From: Duganella sacchari
Lineage (GTDB): Bacteria > Pseudomonadota > Gammaproteobacteria > Burkholderiales > Burkholderiaceae_D
Reading direction: 5' to 3'
DNA length: 64,000 nucleotides
Assembly: GCF_900143065.1 (NCBI RefSeq)
Contig: NZ_FRCX01000004.1
Location: 186,001-250,000 of the forward strand
Under the pieces are notes generated by a model. That model searched no databases and was not told the DNA's origin. It saw only the letters and a program-made list of their open reading frames with translations. Each line of letters begins with the position of its first letter. The first letter of the stretch is position 1. Below are positions 25,756-34,945 of the stretch, in pieces. The translations under genes and the position numbers were made by a program.

Positions 25756-26694
25756 ATGCCTGCCCCTGTTTTCAGCGACCGCGTTGCTGCGGTCCGTTCG
25801 TTTAACCGATTCTTTACGCGCCAGATCGGCGTGCTGCGCGAAGGCCTGCTGCATAGCGACTTTACGCTGACCGAAATGCGCGTACTGTATGAATTGGCCC
25901 ACCACGGCGACCAGCCATCCGCCACGCTGTGCCGCGACCTGGGACTGGACCGCGGCTACCTGAGCCGCATCATCGCCAAGTTCGAGAGCGCAGGCTTGGT
26001 GGGCAAAGTCCCATCGGCCACCGATGGCCGCGCCAAGCTGCTGCACATGACGGAACACGGCCGCGCCGTGTATGAACCGCTGGACCGCCGCTCGCGCGAA
26101 GAAGTGGGCGACATGCTATCGCGCTTCGATGAACCGGACCAGTTGCGCATGCTGGACGCGATGAACACCATCCGCGAACTGCTCGACTCCGCAGAGGGCA
26201 TGAAGTATGCGCAGCCGTTCGTGCTGCGCGCCCACCGTGCCGGCGACATGGCCTGGATCACGCGCCGCCATGGTGATCTGTACGTCCAGGAGCAGGGTTG
26301 GGACCGCAGTTTCGAAACGCTGGTAGGCCAGATCTGCGCCGATTTCGAGCGCGACTTCGATCCGCAGCTGGAGCATTGCTGGATCGCTGAAATGGCGGGC
26401 GAGCCGGTCGGCTCCATCGCCGTGGCGCGCAGCGGCGAGGAAGGCGTGGCCAAATTGCGCCTGCTGCTGGTGGAAGAGGAGGCGCGCGGCTACGGACTGG
26501 GCTCGCGCCTGGTCGACGAATGCCACCGCTTTGCGCGGAACGCGGGTTATCGCAAGATGCGCCTGTGGACCACCGACCAGCAGAAAGAAGCGCGTCACAT
26601 CTACCGCAGCAAGGGCTATGCGCTGGTGGCGGAAGAACCGGTGCACGCTTTTGGGCAGGATATGGTCAACGAAACGTGGGAGCGCGATCTGTGA
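25756..26694 (+). CDS. MarR-type HTH fused to GNAT acetyltransferase
   Basis: 312 residues. A MarR-like winged HTH (about 1-140: DFTLTEMRVLYELAHHGDQPSATLCRDLGLDRGYLSRIIAKFE) is joined to a GNAT domain (about 155-312) with the acetyl-CoA loop LLLVEEEARGYGLGSRLVDECHRFAR and IYRSKGYALVAEEPVHAFGQDM. This bifunctional architecture is a recognised family. GGAG lies 5 bases before the ATG at 25756; an upstream in-frame start exists but lacks a good site. Divergent from the GAF gene. Confidence 0.87.
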   Translation: MPAPVFSDRVAAVRSFNRFFTRQIGVLREGLLHSDFTLTEMRVLYELAHHGDQPSATLCRDLGLDRGYLSRIIAKFESAGLVGKVPSATDGRAKLLHMTEHGRAVYEPLDRRSREEVGDMLSRFDEPDQLRMLDAMNTIRELLDSAEGMKYAQPFVLRAHRAGDMAWITRRHGDLYVQEQGWDRSFETLVGQICADFERDFDPQLEHCWIAEMAGEPVGSIAVARSGEEGVAKLRLLLVEEEARGYGLGSRLVDECHRFARNAGYRKMRLWTTDQQKEARHIYRSKGYALVAEEPVHAFGQDMVNETWERDL

Positions 26695-26771
26695 CATCAA
26701 GTAGCTGATTGCTCCGCTGGCGCGGCTCTGGCAATATCCTCCACTAATCGTTTAAACAACATGGGGATGGT

Positions 26772-29180
26772 ATGCAAAAGAACCGGCTGCTGGTGTGGTC
26801 CAGGCGTGTCCTGTTTATCCTATTGGCTTTATTGGTGCTGGCAATCGCCGGCGCCTGGCTGTACCTGCGCGGCAGTCTCGCACAGCTGGATGGCACGCTG
26901 AAAGCGGCCGGCCTTGAATCCACGGCCAGCATTGCGCGCGACGCGCATGGCGTGCCGGTCATCAGCGGCGGTAGCCGGGGTGACGTCGCCTATGCCACCG
27001 GTTTCGTCCATGCGCAGGAGCGTTACTTCCAGATGGATCTGCTGCGCCGTGTGGCGGCGGGCGAGCTGTCGGAGCTGTTCGGCGAACGTGCGCTGCCGCT
27101 GGATAAATCCCACCGCCTGCACCGCTTCCGCGCGCGTGCCGAACTGGCAGTCAAGTCCATGCCCGCCGCCGACCGCGCGCTGCTGGAGCGTTATGTGGCA
27201 GGCGTCAACGCCGGTTTGAATGCCCTCAGCGCCAAGCCGTTCGAGTATGCGCTGGTCGGCATGCCGCCGCGCGCGTGGGCGCCGGCCGACTCGCTGCTGG
27301 TGATCTGGGCAATGTATTTTGACCTGCAAGGCAGCCAGGAGCCGCGTGAACTGGCGCGTGGCTGGTTCAAGGAGCATACGACCGAGGAGCAGCGCGCCTT
27401 CCTCGCGCCAGAAGCGTCACCATGGGACGCGCCGCTGGATGCGAACAGCATTGCCGCCAGCGACATTGCCATCCCTGCCGCGCCGCCGGCATGGTGGGGC
27501 AAGCCGAAAGCGGCGGATGCGCCAGCGCCGGCCAAAGTGGCGGCGGCTGAATTCCTCAATACCGTTGGCAGCAACAACTGGGCGGTGGCCGGCAGCCGTA
27601 GCGATACCGGCGCCGCCATCGTGGCCGATGATATGCACCTTGGCATCCAGCTGCCCAACACCTGGTACCGCGCGGCCCTGCAATTCCCGGACGGGAAGGG
27701 CGGCCAGCGGCGCCTGGTGGGCGTGACGTTGCCAGGTACGCCGTTTGTGGTGGTGGGCAGTAACGGCCGTGTAGCGTGGGGCTTCACCAACAGCTATGGC
27801 GACTACATGGACTTCATTGCACTGGACACGGATGCCTCCAGACCCGGCCAGGTACGCACGCAGGCGGGTTGGGAGACGCCGGCCGAAAACGAGGAAACCA
27901 TCCTGGTGAAAGGCGCAGCGCCGGTCAAACTCATCGTACGCGAAACCTCGCTTGGACCGATCCGCGAAGCGCTGGGCCGCAGCTATGCGCTGCACTGGAC
28001 GGCGCATACCCCAGCCGCCACCAACTTCAATGCACGCAACCTGGAAGTGGTAGACACGCTGGAACAGGCGCTGGCGATCGCGCCGACGCTGGGCATCCCG
28101 GCGCAGAATTTTGTCGGCGGTGACGACAAGGGCAATATCGGCTGGACGATCGCCGGTCCGCTGCCGCGCCGCGCACCGGCTGGCGTGGCGTCGACCTATC
28201 CGATGACGGCCGATGATGCGGCGGGCGTATGGCAAGGCTGGCTGGCGCCGGAAGAGTATCCGAAAGTGATCAATCCCGCCGATGGTCACATCGCCACCGC
28301 CAACAGCCGCCAGCTGGCAGGCAACGGCGCGGAGAAAATCGGCGACGGCGGCTTTGACCTCGGCGCGCGCACGCATCAGGTACGCGACGACCTGGCGGCG
28401 CTGGGAGCGAAGACGGACGTGAAAAAAGTCTACGCCATCGGCCTTGATGACCGTGCCGTATTCCTGACCGCCTGGCGTGAGCGTGCGCTGGCCACGCTGG
28501 ATGCCAAGGCGATCAACGGCAACGCGCAGCGCACCGAAGCGCTGGCGCTGTTGAAGGATAACTGGAGCGGCAAGGCCAGCGTGGATTCCGCCGGCTACCG
28601 CATCACGCGCGGTTTCATGTACGCCGTGTACGACATCCTGTACGAGAGCGCCAACGCCGAACTGGCCAGGGTCGATAGCAAAGCCAGCATGGCGTCGGTC
28701 AGCTCGCGCTGGCCGGTGGTGGTGGCGCGCCTGCTGGACCAGCAGCCAGCCGCCTGGCTGCCACCGCAGTACGCGGACTGGCAGGCCTTGCAGCTTGCCG
28801 CCATGGACCGCGTCATCAAGGACCTGACCAAAGATGGCCAGCCGCTGGCCAAGGCGACCTGGGGCCAGCGCAATACGGCGGCCAGCGCGCATCCGTTTGC
28901 AGCGGTGCTGCCGGTAGTGGGCAAATACCTGAAGGTGGCGCCGGATATGCTGCCGGGCGACCAGCACATGCCGCGCGTGTCCGGTCCCACGTTCGGCCAG
29001 TCGGAGCGCCTGACCGTGTCGCCGGGCCACGAAGAGCAGGGCATCTTCAACATGCCGGGCGGCCAGAGCGGCCATCCCTTGTCGCCTTACTTCCTGGATG
29101 GCCGCATGGACTGGGTTACTGGCCGTGAGTCGCCGCTGCTGCCGGGACCTGCGCAGCATACGCTGACGTTTGTGAAGTAA
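26772..29180 (+). CDS. Penicillin acylase family (Ntn) hydrolase
   Basis: 802 residues. It begins with a membrane/signal helix (VLFILLALLVLAIAGAWLYL), then the alpha chain (DAHGVPVISG, FVHAQERYFQMDLLRR). The processing site is GSNNWAV, where S267 should become the catalytic N-terminal Ser of the beta chain after self-cleavage. The family cleaves amide bonds of penicillins, acyl-homoserine lactones (quorum quenching) or other N-acyl compounds in the periplasm. Which applies here is not shown. The 3' end overlaps the convergent acyltransferase gene by 65 bases, which may be real or may mean one end is misplaced. Confidence 0.9.
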   Translation: MQKNRLLVWSRRVLFILLALLVLAIAGAWLYLRGSLAQLDGTLKAAGLESTASIARDAHGVPVISGGSRGDVAYATGFVHAQERYFQMDLLRRVAAGELSELFGERALPLDKSHRLHRFRARAELAVKSMPAADRALLERYVAGVNAGLNALSAKPFEYALVGMPPRAWAPADSLLVIWAMYFDLQGSQEPRELARGWFKEHTTEEQRAFLAPEASPWDAPLDANSIAASDIAIPAAPPAWWGKPKAADAPAPAKVAAAEFLNTVGSNNWAVAGSRSDTGAAIVADDMHLGIQLPNTWYRAALQFPDGKGGQRRLVGVTLPGTPFVVVGSNGRVAWGFTNSYGDYMDFIALDTDASRPGQVRTQAGWETPAENEETILVKGAAPVKLIVRETSLGPIREALGRSYALHWTAHTPAATNFNARNLEVVDTLEQALAIAPTLGIPAQNFVGGDDKGNIGWTIAGPLPRRAPAGVASTYPMTADDAAGVWQGWLAPEEYPKVINPADGHIATANSRQLAGNGAEKIGDGGFDLGARTHQVRDDLAALGAKTDVKKVYAIGLDDRAVFLTAWRERALATLDAKAINGNAQRTEALALLKDNWSGKASVDSAGYRITRGFMYAVYDILYESANAELARVDSKASMASVSSRWPVVVARLLDQQPAAWLPPQYADWQALQLAAMDRVIKDLTKDGQPLAKATWGQRNTAASAHPFAAVLPVVGKYLKVAPDMLPGDQHMPRVSGPTFGQSERLTVSPGHEEQGIFNMPGGQSGHPLSPYFLDGRMDWVTGRESPLLPGPAQHTLTFVK

Positions 29181-30327
29181 GCGGGCCGAGACCGAACAGT
29201 GGGCGCAGCACGGCGATGCGGCGCACCACTTCAAAGACACCGAAGCTGAAGCCGAAGGTCAGCACGATCAGGAACACGCCTTCGATGCCTGGCGCCAGCT
29301 TGATTGGCTTCATCCAGTGCGCCATGCTGACGATCAGCGTCTGGTGCAGGATGTAGACCGGGAACACGGCTTCGGTCAGGTAGCGGCGCTTGGCGCTGTC
29401 GAAATTCAGATGGCGGCGGCCGAACCCGCACACGGTCAGGATGGGCGTCCACTGGCACAGGCAGTAGATGACGCGGAATACCGGCCGCCATTGCTGGACT
29501 TCGGGCGTGTTGGCCAGCGCTTCCGGCATCGACCAGTAGCACACGATCAGCGCCCAGCTGGTAAGCCACAGGCCAAGACTGGTCCAACGCAGCGTTTCGA
29601 TTTTCGCCCACAGGCCGCCTTGCACCGCCATCAGTGCGCCCAGCGAGAACAGGAAGAAGTACTGGGCGTGGTTGTACCAGTCATTGGTCAGCGCGTGCGT
29701 GGCGGGGAAGCGGTCGGCCAGCGTGAAGCGTGCGATGGCCAGTACCAGCACCGGCAGCACCACAATTGTCCAGCCGCTGAGCAGACGGCCCAGTGCATCG
29801 CTGGCTTTCTGGAAGCGCGCGCCCAGCAGCCACACGATCAATCCGGCTATCATGGTGTAGGCCCACAGATAGGCGACAAACCACAGGTGGTTCCAGGTCG
29901 GCATGGCGAGGCAGTCGGTGCCACGGCAGAAGCCATGGTAGCCGCTTACATACAGCCGCATGAATTCAGCGTAGCTGCCTTGGTAGGCGACTTTTTCCAC
30001 CACTTCGAAATACGCCTGCGGCGGCACGATCACGAACATGCCGAAGATCAGCGGCACCAGCAGCCGCCAGCTGCGCTGCCTGAGCAGCGCGCCGACGCGG
30101 AATTTTTTCAGCATGAAGGCGGTGGCCACGCCCGAAATCATGAACAGCAGGCCCAGACGCCATGGCGACGACAGGATCATCAGCGGCTCGATGGCATCGC
30201 TGGCGAAAGGACTTTTCACGTGCCAGTCCCAGGTCACGTAGTACATGCCGGTGTGGTAGAAGATCAGCACGCAGAAGGCGAAAATCCGTATCCAGTCGAG
30301 GAAGTAGAGGCGGTTGCTATGATTCAT
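29116..30327 (-). CDS. Acyltransferase 3 family membrane protein
   Basis: 403 residues with about ten membrane helices. It opens with LYFLDWIRIFAFCVLIFYHTGMYY, the usual acyltransferase-3 start with its conserved His. The family acylates sugars or lipids of exported polysaccharides and glycans at the inner membrane. AGGAG lies upstream of the ATG at 30327; a longer frame to 30459 has no site. The last 65 bases overlap the end of the penicillin acylase gene on the other strand. Confidence 0.87.
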   Translation of the reverse strand: MNHSNRLYFLDWIRIFAFCVLIFYHTGMYYVTWDWHVKSPFASDAIEPLMILSSPWRLGLLFMISGVATAFMLKKFRVGALLRQRSWRLLVPLIFGMFVIVPPQAYFEVVEKVAYQGSYAEFMRLYVSGYHGFCRGTDCLAMPTWNHLWFVAYLWAYTMIAGLIVWLLGARFQKASDALGRLLSGWTIVVLPVLVLAIARFTLADRFPATHALTNDWYNHAQYFFLFSLGALMAVQGGLWAKIETLRWTSLGLWLTSWALIVCYWSMPEALANTPEVQQWRPVFRVIYCLCQWTPILTVCGFGRRHLNFDSAKRRYLTEAVFPVYILHQTLIVSMAHWMKPIKLAPGIEGVFLIVLTFGFSFGVFEVVRRIAVLRPLFGLGPLTSQTSAYAAQVPAAAATHGQ

Positions 30328-30474
30328 TCTGGCTCCTTTTTGTAATGAATCCAGATTAATGGCGCCCCGTGCCTGCGTCCATCGCCGTGGGGCGAAATGG
30401 GCGCATTTTGGGGTGAGCCGGACTTGTTTAGTTGATACAATCAATCTCCGCCCAACCAACTGGAGGTAACTTTT

Positions 30475-31098
30475 ATGAAGATTGCCGATGTCGATTTAAG
30501 CGTGACCAATGATGGTTTTCTGAAAGTGGACGCCATGGCGACCACGCCAACCCTGGGCTGGACCAATGTTGGCCTGCAGCCTGTGGAATACGTGATGTTT
30601 CCGGGAGATGGCGTTCTCGATATCCAGCTTGTGGGCACGGCGCCGGTGGGGGCCGCTGCCACCAGTATCGGACACTTTCCGGTCAGTGTTGTCGTCAGCG
30701 ACAAGCCTGAAGTGAGGGGTGTTCGCATCAGCTGGCAAAATGAGCGGTTGATTACGGTATTGAGGGCGGTAAAAAATGCAGAAGATATCGGCAAGGCGCC
30801 GATATTCCTGGAGGCTGGTTCGATTCAGGGCGATCAGCTGTTTCTGAACGTGCGCTATGCCGGTGGCTGCGGGCCGCACAGTTTTCAGCTTGGCTGGGAT
30901 GGTGCGTTCCTGAAGTCCTTCCCGCCGCAGATCATCCTGCGCCTGAGCCACAACCCGTTGCAGGACGAGTGCAAGGCGGTGCAGAGCGAGCTGCTGCAAT
31001 TTGATCTATCGACCGCGCTGGGCGAGACGCCGCCTGAACTCATGAAGATTCACGTGGCCTCGGTGCAGAATCAGATCTCGATTGACGTCCCCAGGTAG
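30475..31098 (+). CDS. Hypothetical protein
   Basis: 207 residues, no signal, no membrane segment. The first 85 or so residues are beta-rich (MKIADVDLSVTNDGFLKVDAMATTPTLGWTNVGLQPVEYVM). The C-terminal half contains GGCGPHSFQLGWDG and SPNPLQDEC-like spacing with a lone Cys pair. GGAGG precedes the ATG by about 8 bases. I do not recognise a family. Convergent with the SH3-like gene. Confidence 0.6.
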   Translation: MKIADVDLSVTNDGFLKVDAMATTPTLGWTNVGLQPVEYVMFPGDGVLDIQLVGTAPVGAAATSIGHFPVSVVVSDKPEVRGVRISWQNERLITVLRAVKNAEDIGKAPIFLEAGSIQGDQLFLNVRYAGGCGPHSFQLGWDGAFLKSFPPQIILRLSHNPLQDECKAVQSELLQFDLSTALGETPPELMKIHVASVQNQISIDVPR

Positions 31099-31100
31099 CG

Positions 31101-31817
31101 TCAATTGCACTGGTAGATTTCCAGTGCCCCGTTATCTGCTGCGCCGTCCGCGACATGCCAGCCGGTGAGGCCAAACGGGGTTTTGACGAGCAAGGTGGCG
31201 CCGGTTTTTTGATCCTTCCCGGGCTGCAGGCCGATCACGAAGGCTGTCGTTCCTGGCGCGAGTGTCGCCACCACGTTTTTGCTGGCAGGCGATTCAAACA
31301 GCCGGACCGTCCCTTGTACCTGCGTTTCTGTGCCGATGTAGATGAGTGGCTGCACGGCTTCGGCGAGCGCTTTTTCTTTTTGAACGATCTTCCTGGTATA
31401 GCGCGGCCCGCATAGCGACAGGTGCAGCTGGTTCAGATACGCCATGCCGTTCCCCGCGAAATACCATTCTGCGTCATCAGGATTGAACACGGCATACTTG
31501 CCCAGCACCGCCCCGGTCACCACGTCCACCAGCTCGTAGTAGGAAGGGAAGTGCATCATGTCTTCGATCATGTCGACATGGACTTTCAGCTTGGGCCCGA
31601 AACTGACCGTGCCGAGACGCGTCCTGTTGTAGTAGGCCTTGTCGTAGGCGCCTTGTGGTACTGGCTTGCCGCTCCACTTCACAAACTGCGATGCAGATTC
31701 GACGTGGATATGCGGCGCCACTAGCGCCTTTTCGTTAAACAGCGGCGCGGCGCCGGACAGCGCCGGTGCTATCGCCGTCAGAAATACCGCGATCAGCTTT
31801 AAGGGAGAGATGGACAT
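31101..31817 (-). CDS. Secreted protein, SH3-like C-terminus
   Basis: 238 residues with a signal peptide (LKLIAVFLTAIAPALSGA). The C-terminal 70 residues read like a bacterial SH3-type domain (VQGTVRLFESPASKNVVATLAPGTTAFVIGL, then LLVKTPFGLTGWHV). The middle part is not recognised. Its start lies 2 bases after the stop of the DUF3857 protein, so they belong to one operon. Two Cys (SLCGP and YQCN) may form a disulfide. Confidence 0.65.
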   Translation of the reverse strand: MSISPLKLIAVFLTAIAPALSGAAPLFNEKALVAPHIHVESASQFVKWSGKPVPQGAYDKAYYNRTRLGTVSFGPKLKVHVDMIEDMMHFPSYYELVDVVTGAVLGKYAVFNPDDAEWYFAGNGMAYLNQLHLSLCGPRYTRKIVQKEKALAEAVQPLIYIGTETQVQGTVRLFESPASKNVVATLAPGTTAFVIGLQPGKDQKTGATLLVKTPFGLTGWHVADGAADNGALEIYQCN

Positions 31818-31819
31818 GT

Positions 31820-33709
31820 CTAGTTCGCGGATGCCGAGGCGCCCGGCAGGTCAGGCACTTGCAGGATGAACTGGCTGCGCAGGTCGCGCACCATTTTCTT
31901 GATGTCGGCCTGCATGGCCAGTTGATCTTCCGGCGTGCAGACTTTGGTGCCGGCCTTGCCGCTTTTGAGGCTGCGTTCAATCACCAGCTTGCCCTCGGTC
32001 TGTTTGAACCTGGCATGGTACTGGAAGTAGGGACTGGCGATGTCCACGTCGGGCGGCACGGCGAGCAGCCTGGCGTTCTGCGGAAACTGGTAGCTTGCCT
32101 GTTCTTCGAAGTCGTTCTCATAGCAGATGAAAGGCTGGGTACGGGTCGTTTCGTTGGTCATCCTGAACACCTGATTCCACAGCCCGGCATACAAGCTGCT
32201 CGCTGCAACCAGGCCAACCGTTCCTGGCAGGTAGGCCCAGTTTTCTCCTTTACCATGCAAGCTATATTGATAGCCTTTGCCGGTGTTCGTATTATCCGGA
32301 TCACCGGCGTCCACAGTGCCGCTGCCTTTGATGCCATTTGCCTTGAGCAGGCTTTCGACGAAGCGGCTTTGGTCGTTCTTGTTCCAGTTCTGTATTTCGG
32401 TACGGACCTCTTCTTCCCAGGAGCCCAGATTGTCGCGTGTGAATCTGAATTGGGCTGAGCCGTCTGCGGCAATCTGCACCGTATAGACATTTTTGACCTT
32501 GCCCGCTTGCGATACCGGCGTATGGCCCATGGCGCCAGTCCGCGTCAGGATGACCTGCTTGTCCAGATCCCAGAACGGCAGATAGCCGACGGCGAGATTG
32601 TTTGCAGTTGAATCGATGTATAAATCGAGACCGGGAATATAGGTAATCACATGATTGAACGGCTCCATGTGGGCTACCGGTGACAGCTTGTAGGCGCTGC
32701 CATAGTTGATCAGTGCTGGCGTGCTGTCGATGCCTACAGCGCCCAGCATGGCCTCCATCAGCGCAACGTGATCCTTGCAATCGCCGTAGCGGTTCTTCAG
32801 GATTGATTCTGCGCTGTGCGGTTCGATGCCGCCGTTGCCAATGTAGACTGCGACGTAGCGGATATTCTTGCGTACCCAATTGCCGATGGCATGTGCTTTT
32901 TCGCGCGGATCGCTGAGCCCTTGTACCAGTTCACGCGCTTTAGCTTCGATATGCGGCGTAGCCTTGGCGGCTGCCTTGGCAGCGCGGTCGTACGCGAGGC
33001 CGATGGTGCCGTAGCTGTCGAAGGTCGAGACAATCAGATGCTGTCCGTAGTCGGAGTAAGCAACGGCGTCGGCTTCAATGCGCGCATTGTCGGCAGGCAG
33101 ATAGTCCCAGCGGTAGACAGTGCGGTTCTCGTGCTGTTCCGGCGGGCTGGCCATGTAGCCGCGTTCGTCGACTTTGAGCTGCATGTCCGCGGGCAGGTCG
33201 TAGATCAGGGTCTGCTGCTTGGTCGGATTGAAGTAAGGCGTGGTCCTGTCATAAAACTGGCCACTAAACTGCGCACTGCTGCGCTTCCTGCGGATTTTTG
33301 AATACAGCTTGTCGCCCACTTCCACCTCGGCATAGATCACCGTTTTAACCTGCATGTCCTGGAACATGGGCGCACCCGCGTAGGCTGGTTCCTGCTGCAG
33401 CTTGATCTGGCCGGGCAGCACCGCTATGCGGCGGCCATCGGGTTTTTCCGTGTAGGCTTCGACGATCTCGACGTCTTCCAGCGTGCGGTTGAAATGGAAC
33501 TGGCGCTGGGCTTCACCGGCAATGGCGCGCTGTTCATTCAGCTGCACCAGCGTTTCTTCCGTCGACATATAGCTGCCGTCACGCTGGACGACGAAGTGCT
33601 GCAGGTTTTTTAATACGGACACCGATCTGTCAGTGCCATCATCAGCCGCTAAAGCGTGGGAGGAAAGCAGGGCAGCGGCGCACAGCGCCGCGAGTAACTT
33701 CAGCTTCAT
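31820..33709 (-). CDS. DUF3857 and transglutaminase-like secreted protein
   Basis: 629 residues with a signal peptide (LLAALCAAALLSSHALAAD). A DUF3857 domain (about 30-230) is followed by a transglutaminase-like core: C311 in RYGDCKDHVALMEAML, H353 in FNHVITY, and D366 in YIDSTAN form the expected triad. Such proteins are periplasmic and of unknown substrate. Middle gene of an apparent operon with the lipoprotein (16 bases upstream) and the SH3-like protein (2 bases downstream). Confidence 0.85.
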   Translation of the reverse strand: MKLKLLAALCAAALLSSHALAADDGTDRSVSVLKNLQHFVVQRDGSYMSTEETLVQLNEQRAIAGEAQRQFHFNRTLEDVEIVEAYTEKPDGRRIAVLPGQIKLQQEPAYAGAPMFQDMQVKTVIYAEVEVGDKLYSKIRRKRSSAQFSGQFYDRTTPYFNPTKQQTLIYDLPADMQLKVDERGYMASPPEQHENRTVYRWDYLPADNARIEADAVAYSDYGQHLIVSTFDSYGTIGLAYDRAAKAAAKATPHIEAKARELVQGLSDPREKAHAIGNWVRKNIRYVAVYIGNGGIEPHSAESILKNRYGDCKDHVALMEAMLGAVGIDSTPALINYGSAYKLSPVAHMEPFNHVITYIPGLDLYIDSTANNLAVGYLPFWDLDKQVILTRTGAMGHTPVSQAGKVKNVYTVQIAADGSAQFRFTRDNLGSWEEEVRTEIQNWNKNDQSRFVESLLKANGIKGSGTVDAGDPDNTNTGKGYQYSLHGKGENWAYLPGTVGLVAASSLYAGLWNQVFRMTNETTRTQPFICYENDFEEQASYQFPQNARLLAVPPDVDIASPYFQYHARFKQTEGKLVIERSLKSGKAGTKVCTPEDQLAMQADIKKMVRDLRSQFILQVPDLPGASASAN

Positions 33710-33725
33710 TGAATGCTATTTCTTG

Positions 33726-34139
33726 TTATTGGATGATGTCGTAGTCTTGCGTGTCGATGACTTTCTTGTCGATCGAAACCACCACGCGGTAATGGCCGGG
33801 ATCAAAGCCGCTGGCAGGCATGCGCCAATACATGCGGTATGGGCTGGCTTCCAGCCTCATGTTCTTGTCGCGCACGGCGACGACCTTATCGCCTTCATAC
33901 CAGGTCCAGTTGACGGCGTGGGTACCGGCGCTACCCGCTTGCGGGTCCCATTTGAGGCGGGTGATAACGACCAGCGTATCTCGCTGGTGGATTTGCGTTT
34001 GCGGGATTTCTTCAAACGCTGCGCCGTTGCGCGCTGCGGTGACCAGGCCGCCGTTTGGCGTGATCTGATCGACATTGATGGAGGCGCAGCCCTGCATCGA
34101 GCACAGTACCGCCAGGCTGGCAGCGATCTTTTTCATCAT
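33726..34139 (-). CDS. Probable lipoprotein, unknown
   Basis: 137 residues. The N-terminus MMKKIAASLAVLCSMQGCAS looks like a lipoprotein signal with Cys at the cleavage point, though the lipobox (M-Q-G-C) is weak. The mature part is beta-rich with WDPQAGSAGTHAVNWTWYEGDKVVAV and no recognised family. First gene of the operon with the DUF3857 protein. Confidence 0.6.
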   Translation of the reverse strand: MMKKIAASLAVLCSMQGCASINVDQITPNGGLVTAARNGAAFEEIPQTQIHQRDTLVVITRLKWDPQAGSAGTHAVNWTWYEGDKVVAVRDKNMRLEASPYRMYWRMPASGFDPGHYRVVVSIDKKVIDTQDYDIIQ

Positions 34140-34213
34140 GTCCTTACGTCCCTATGAAATTAGTTGAACGGATTGTAAGGAGATTGCTGCGTGCGGAAAT
34201 ACACCATTTGTCA

Positions 34214-34945
34214 CTATTTACAAAGCGATACAAGACGGGCTTCGACGTCGGCGCGGTACTGGCGGCTCAGCGGAACACGGGCGTCGCCGCGCAGCAGCAG
34301 TTCACCATCGCCTTTCTCCAGATTGACGATGCTGGCGATCCAGTTCAACTGCACGGCAGCGCGGCGGTGGCAGCGGATGAAGCGCGGCCCCAGCTTGTCC
34401 AGCAGGCCAGCCAGCGTCTGGCGCATCAGTGGCTCGCCCTCGGCGGTGTGCAGAATGACATAGTTGTCAGCCGTTTCTATCCATTGGATGTCGTCCACCT
34501 TGACCACGCGCGTGCCATTGCGTTCGGGGACCAGCAGCTGTGCGACGGCGGGCAGGGCTTCTGCCAGCGCCGCTGCTGTGACAGCGCGCTGCGGCAGCCG
34601 TTCGCGTACGCGCTGCATGGCGCGTTGCAGGCGCACCTGGTCGTAGGGCTTAAGCAGGTAGTCGATGGCATTGGCATCGAAAGCGCGGATGGCGTATTCA
34701 TCGTAGGCCGTCACAAACACCACCAGCGGCGCCGGTTCCGGTAACGAGGCGGCGACATCGAAGCCGGTAATCTCGGGCATCTGGATATCGAGCATAAGCA
34801 CATCCGGCGCGAACGTGGACAGGCGCTCCAGTGCTTCAACACCGTCGCGCGCTTCTTCGATGGCGCTGATGCCGGGTTCCTGCGCCAGCATGCGGCGCAT
34901 TTTGTCGCGGGCAGGGCGTTCGTCGTCGACGATCAGGATACGCAT
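34214..34945 (-). CDS. LytTR-family response regulator
   Basis: 243 residues. The receiver has IVDDERPARDKMRRM, the phospho-site in LMLDIQMPEITGFD, TAYDEYAIRAFD and KPYDQ. The LytTR DNA-binding domain begins near residue 140 (IQWIETADNYVILHTAEGEPLMR, then IRCHRRAAVQLNWIASI). Its ATG lies inside the 3' end of the kinase gene (13-base overlap), so the pair is co-expressed. Confidence 0.92.
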   Translation of the reverse strand: MRILIVDDERPARDKMRRMLAQEPGISAIEEARDGVEALERLSTFAPDVLMLDIQMPEITGFDVAASLPEPAPLVVFVTAYDEYAIRAFDANAIDYLLKPYDQVRLQRAMQRVRERLPQRAVTAAALAEALPAVAQLLVPERNGTRVVKVDDIQWIETADNYVILHTAEGEPLMRQTLAGLLDKLGPRFIRCHRRAAVQLNWIASIVNLEKGDGELLLRGDARVPLSRQYRADVEARLVSLCK

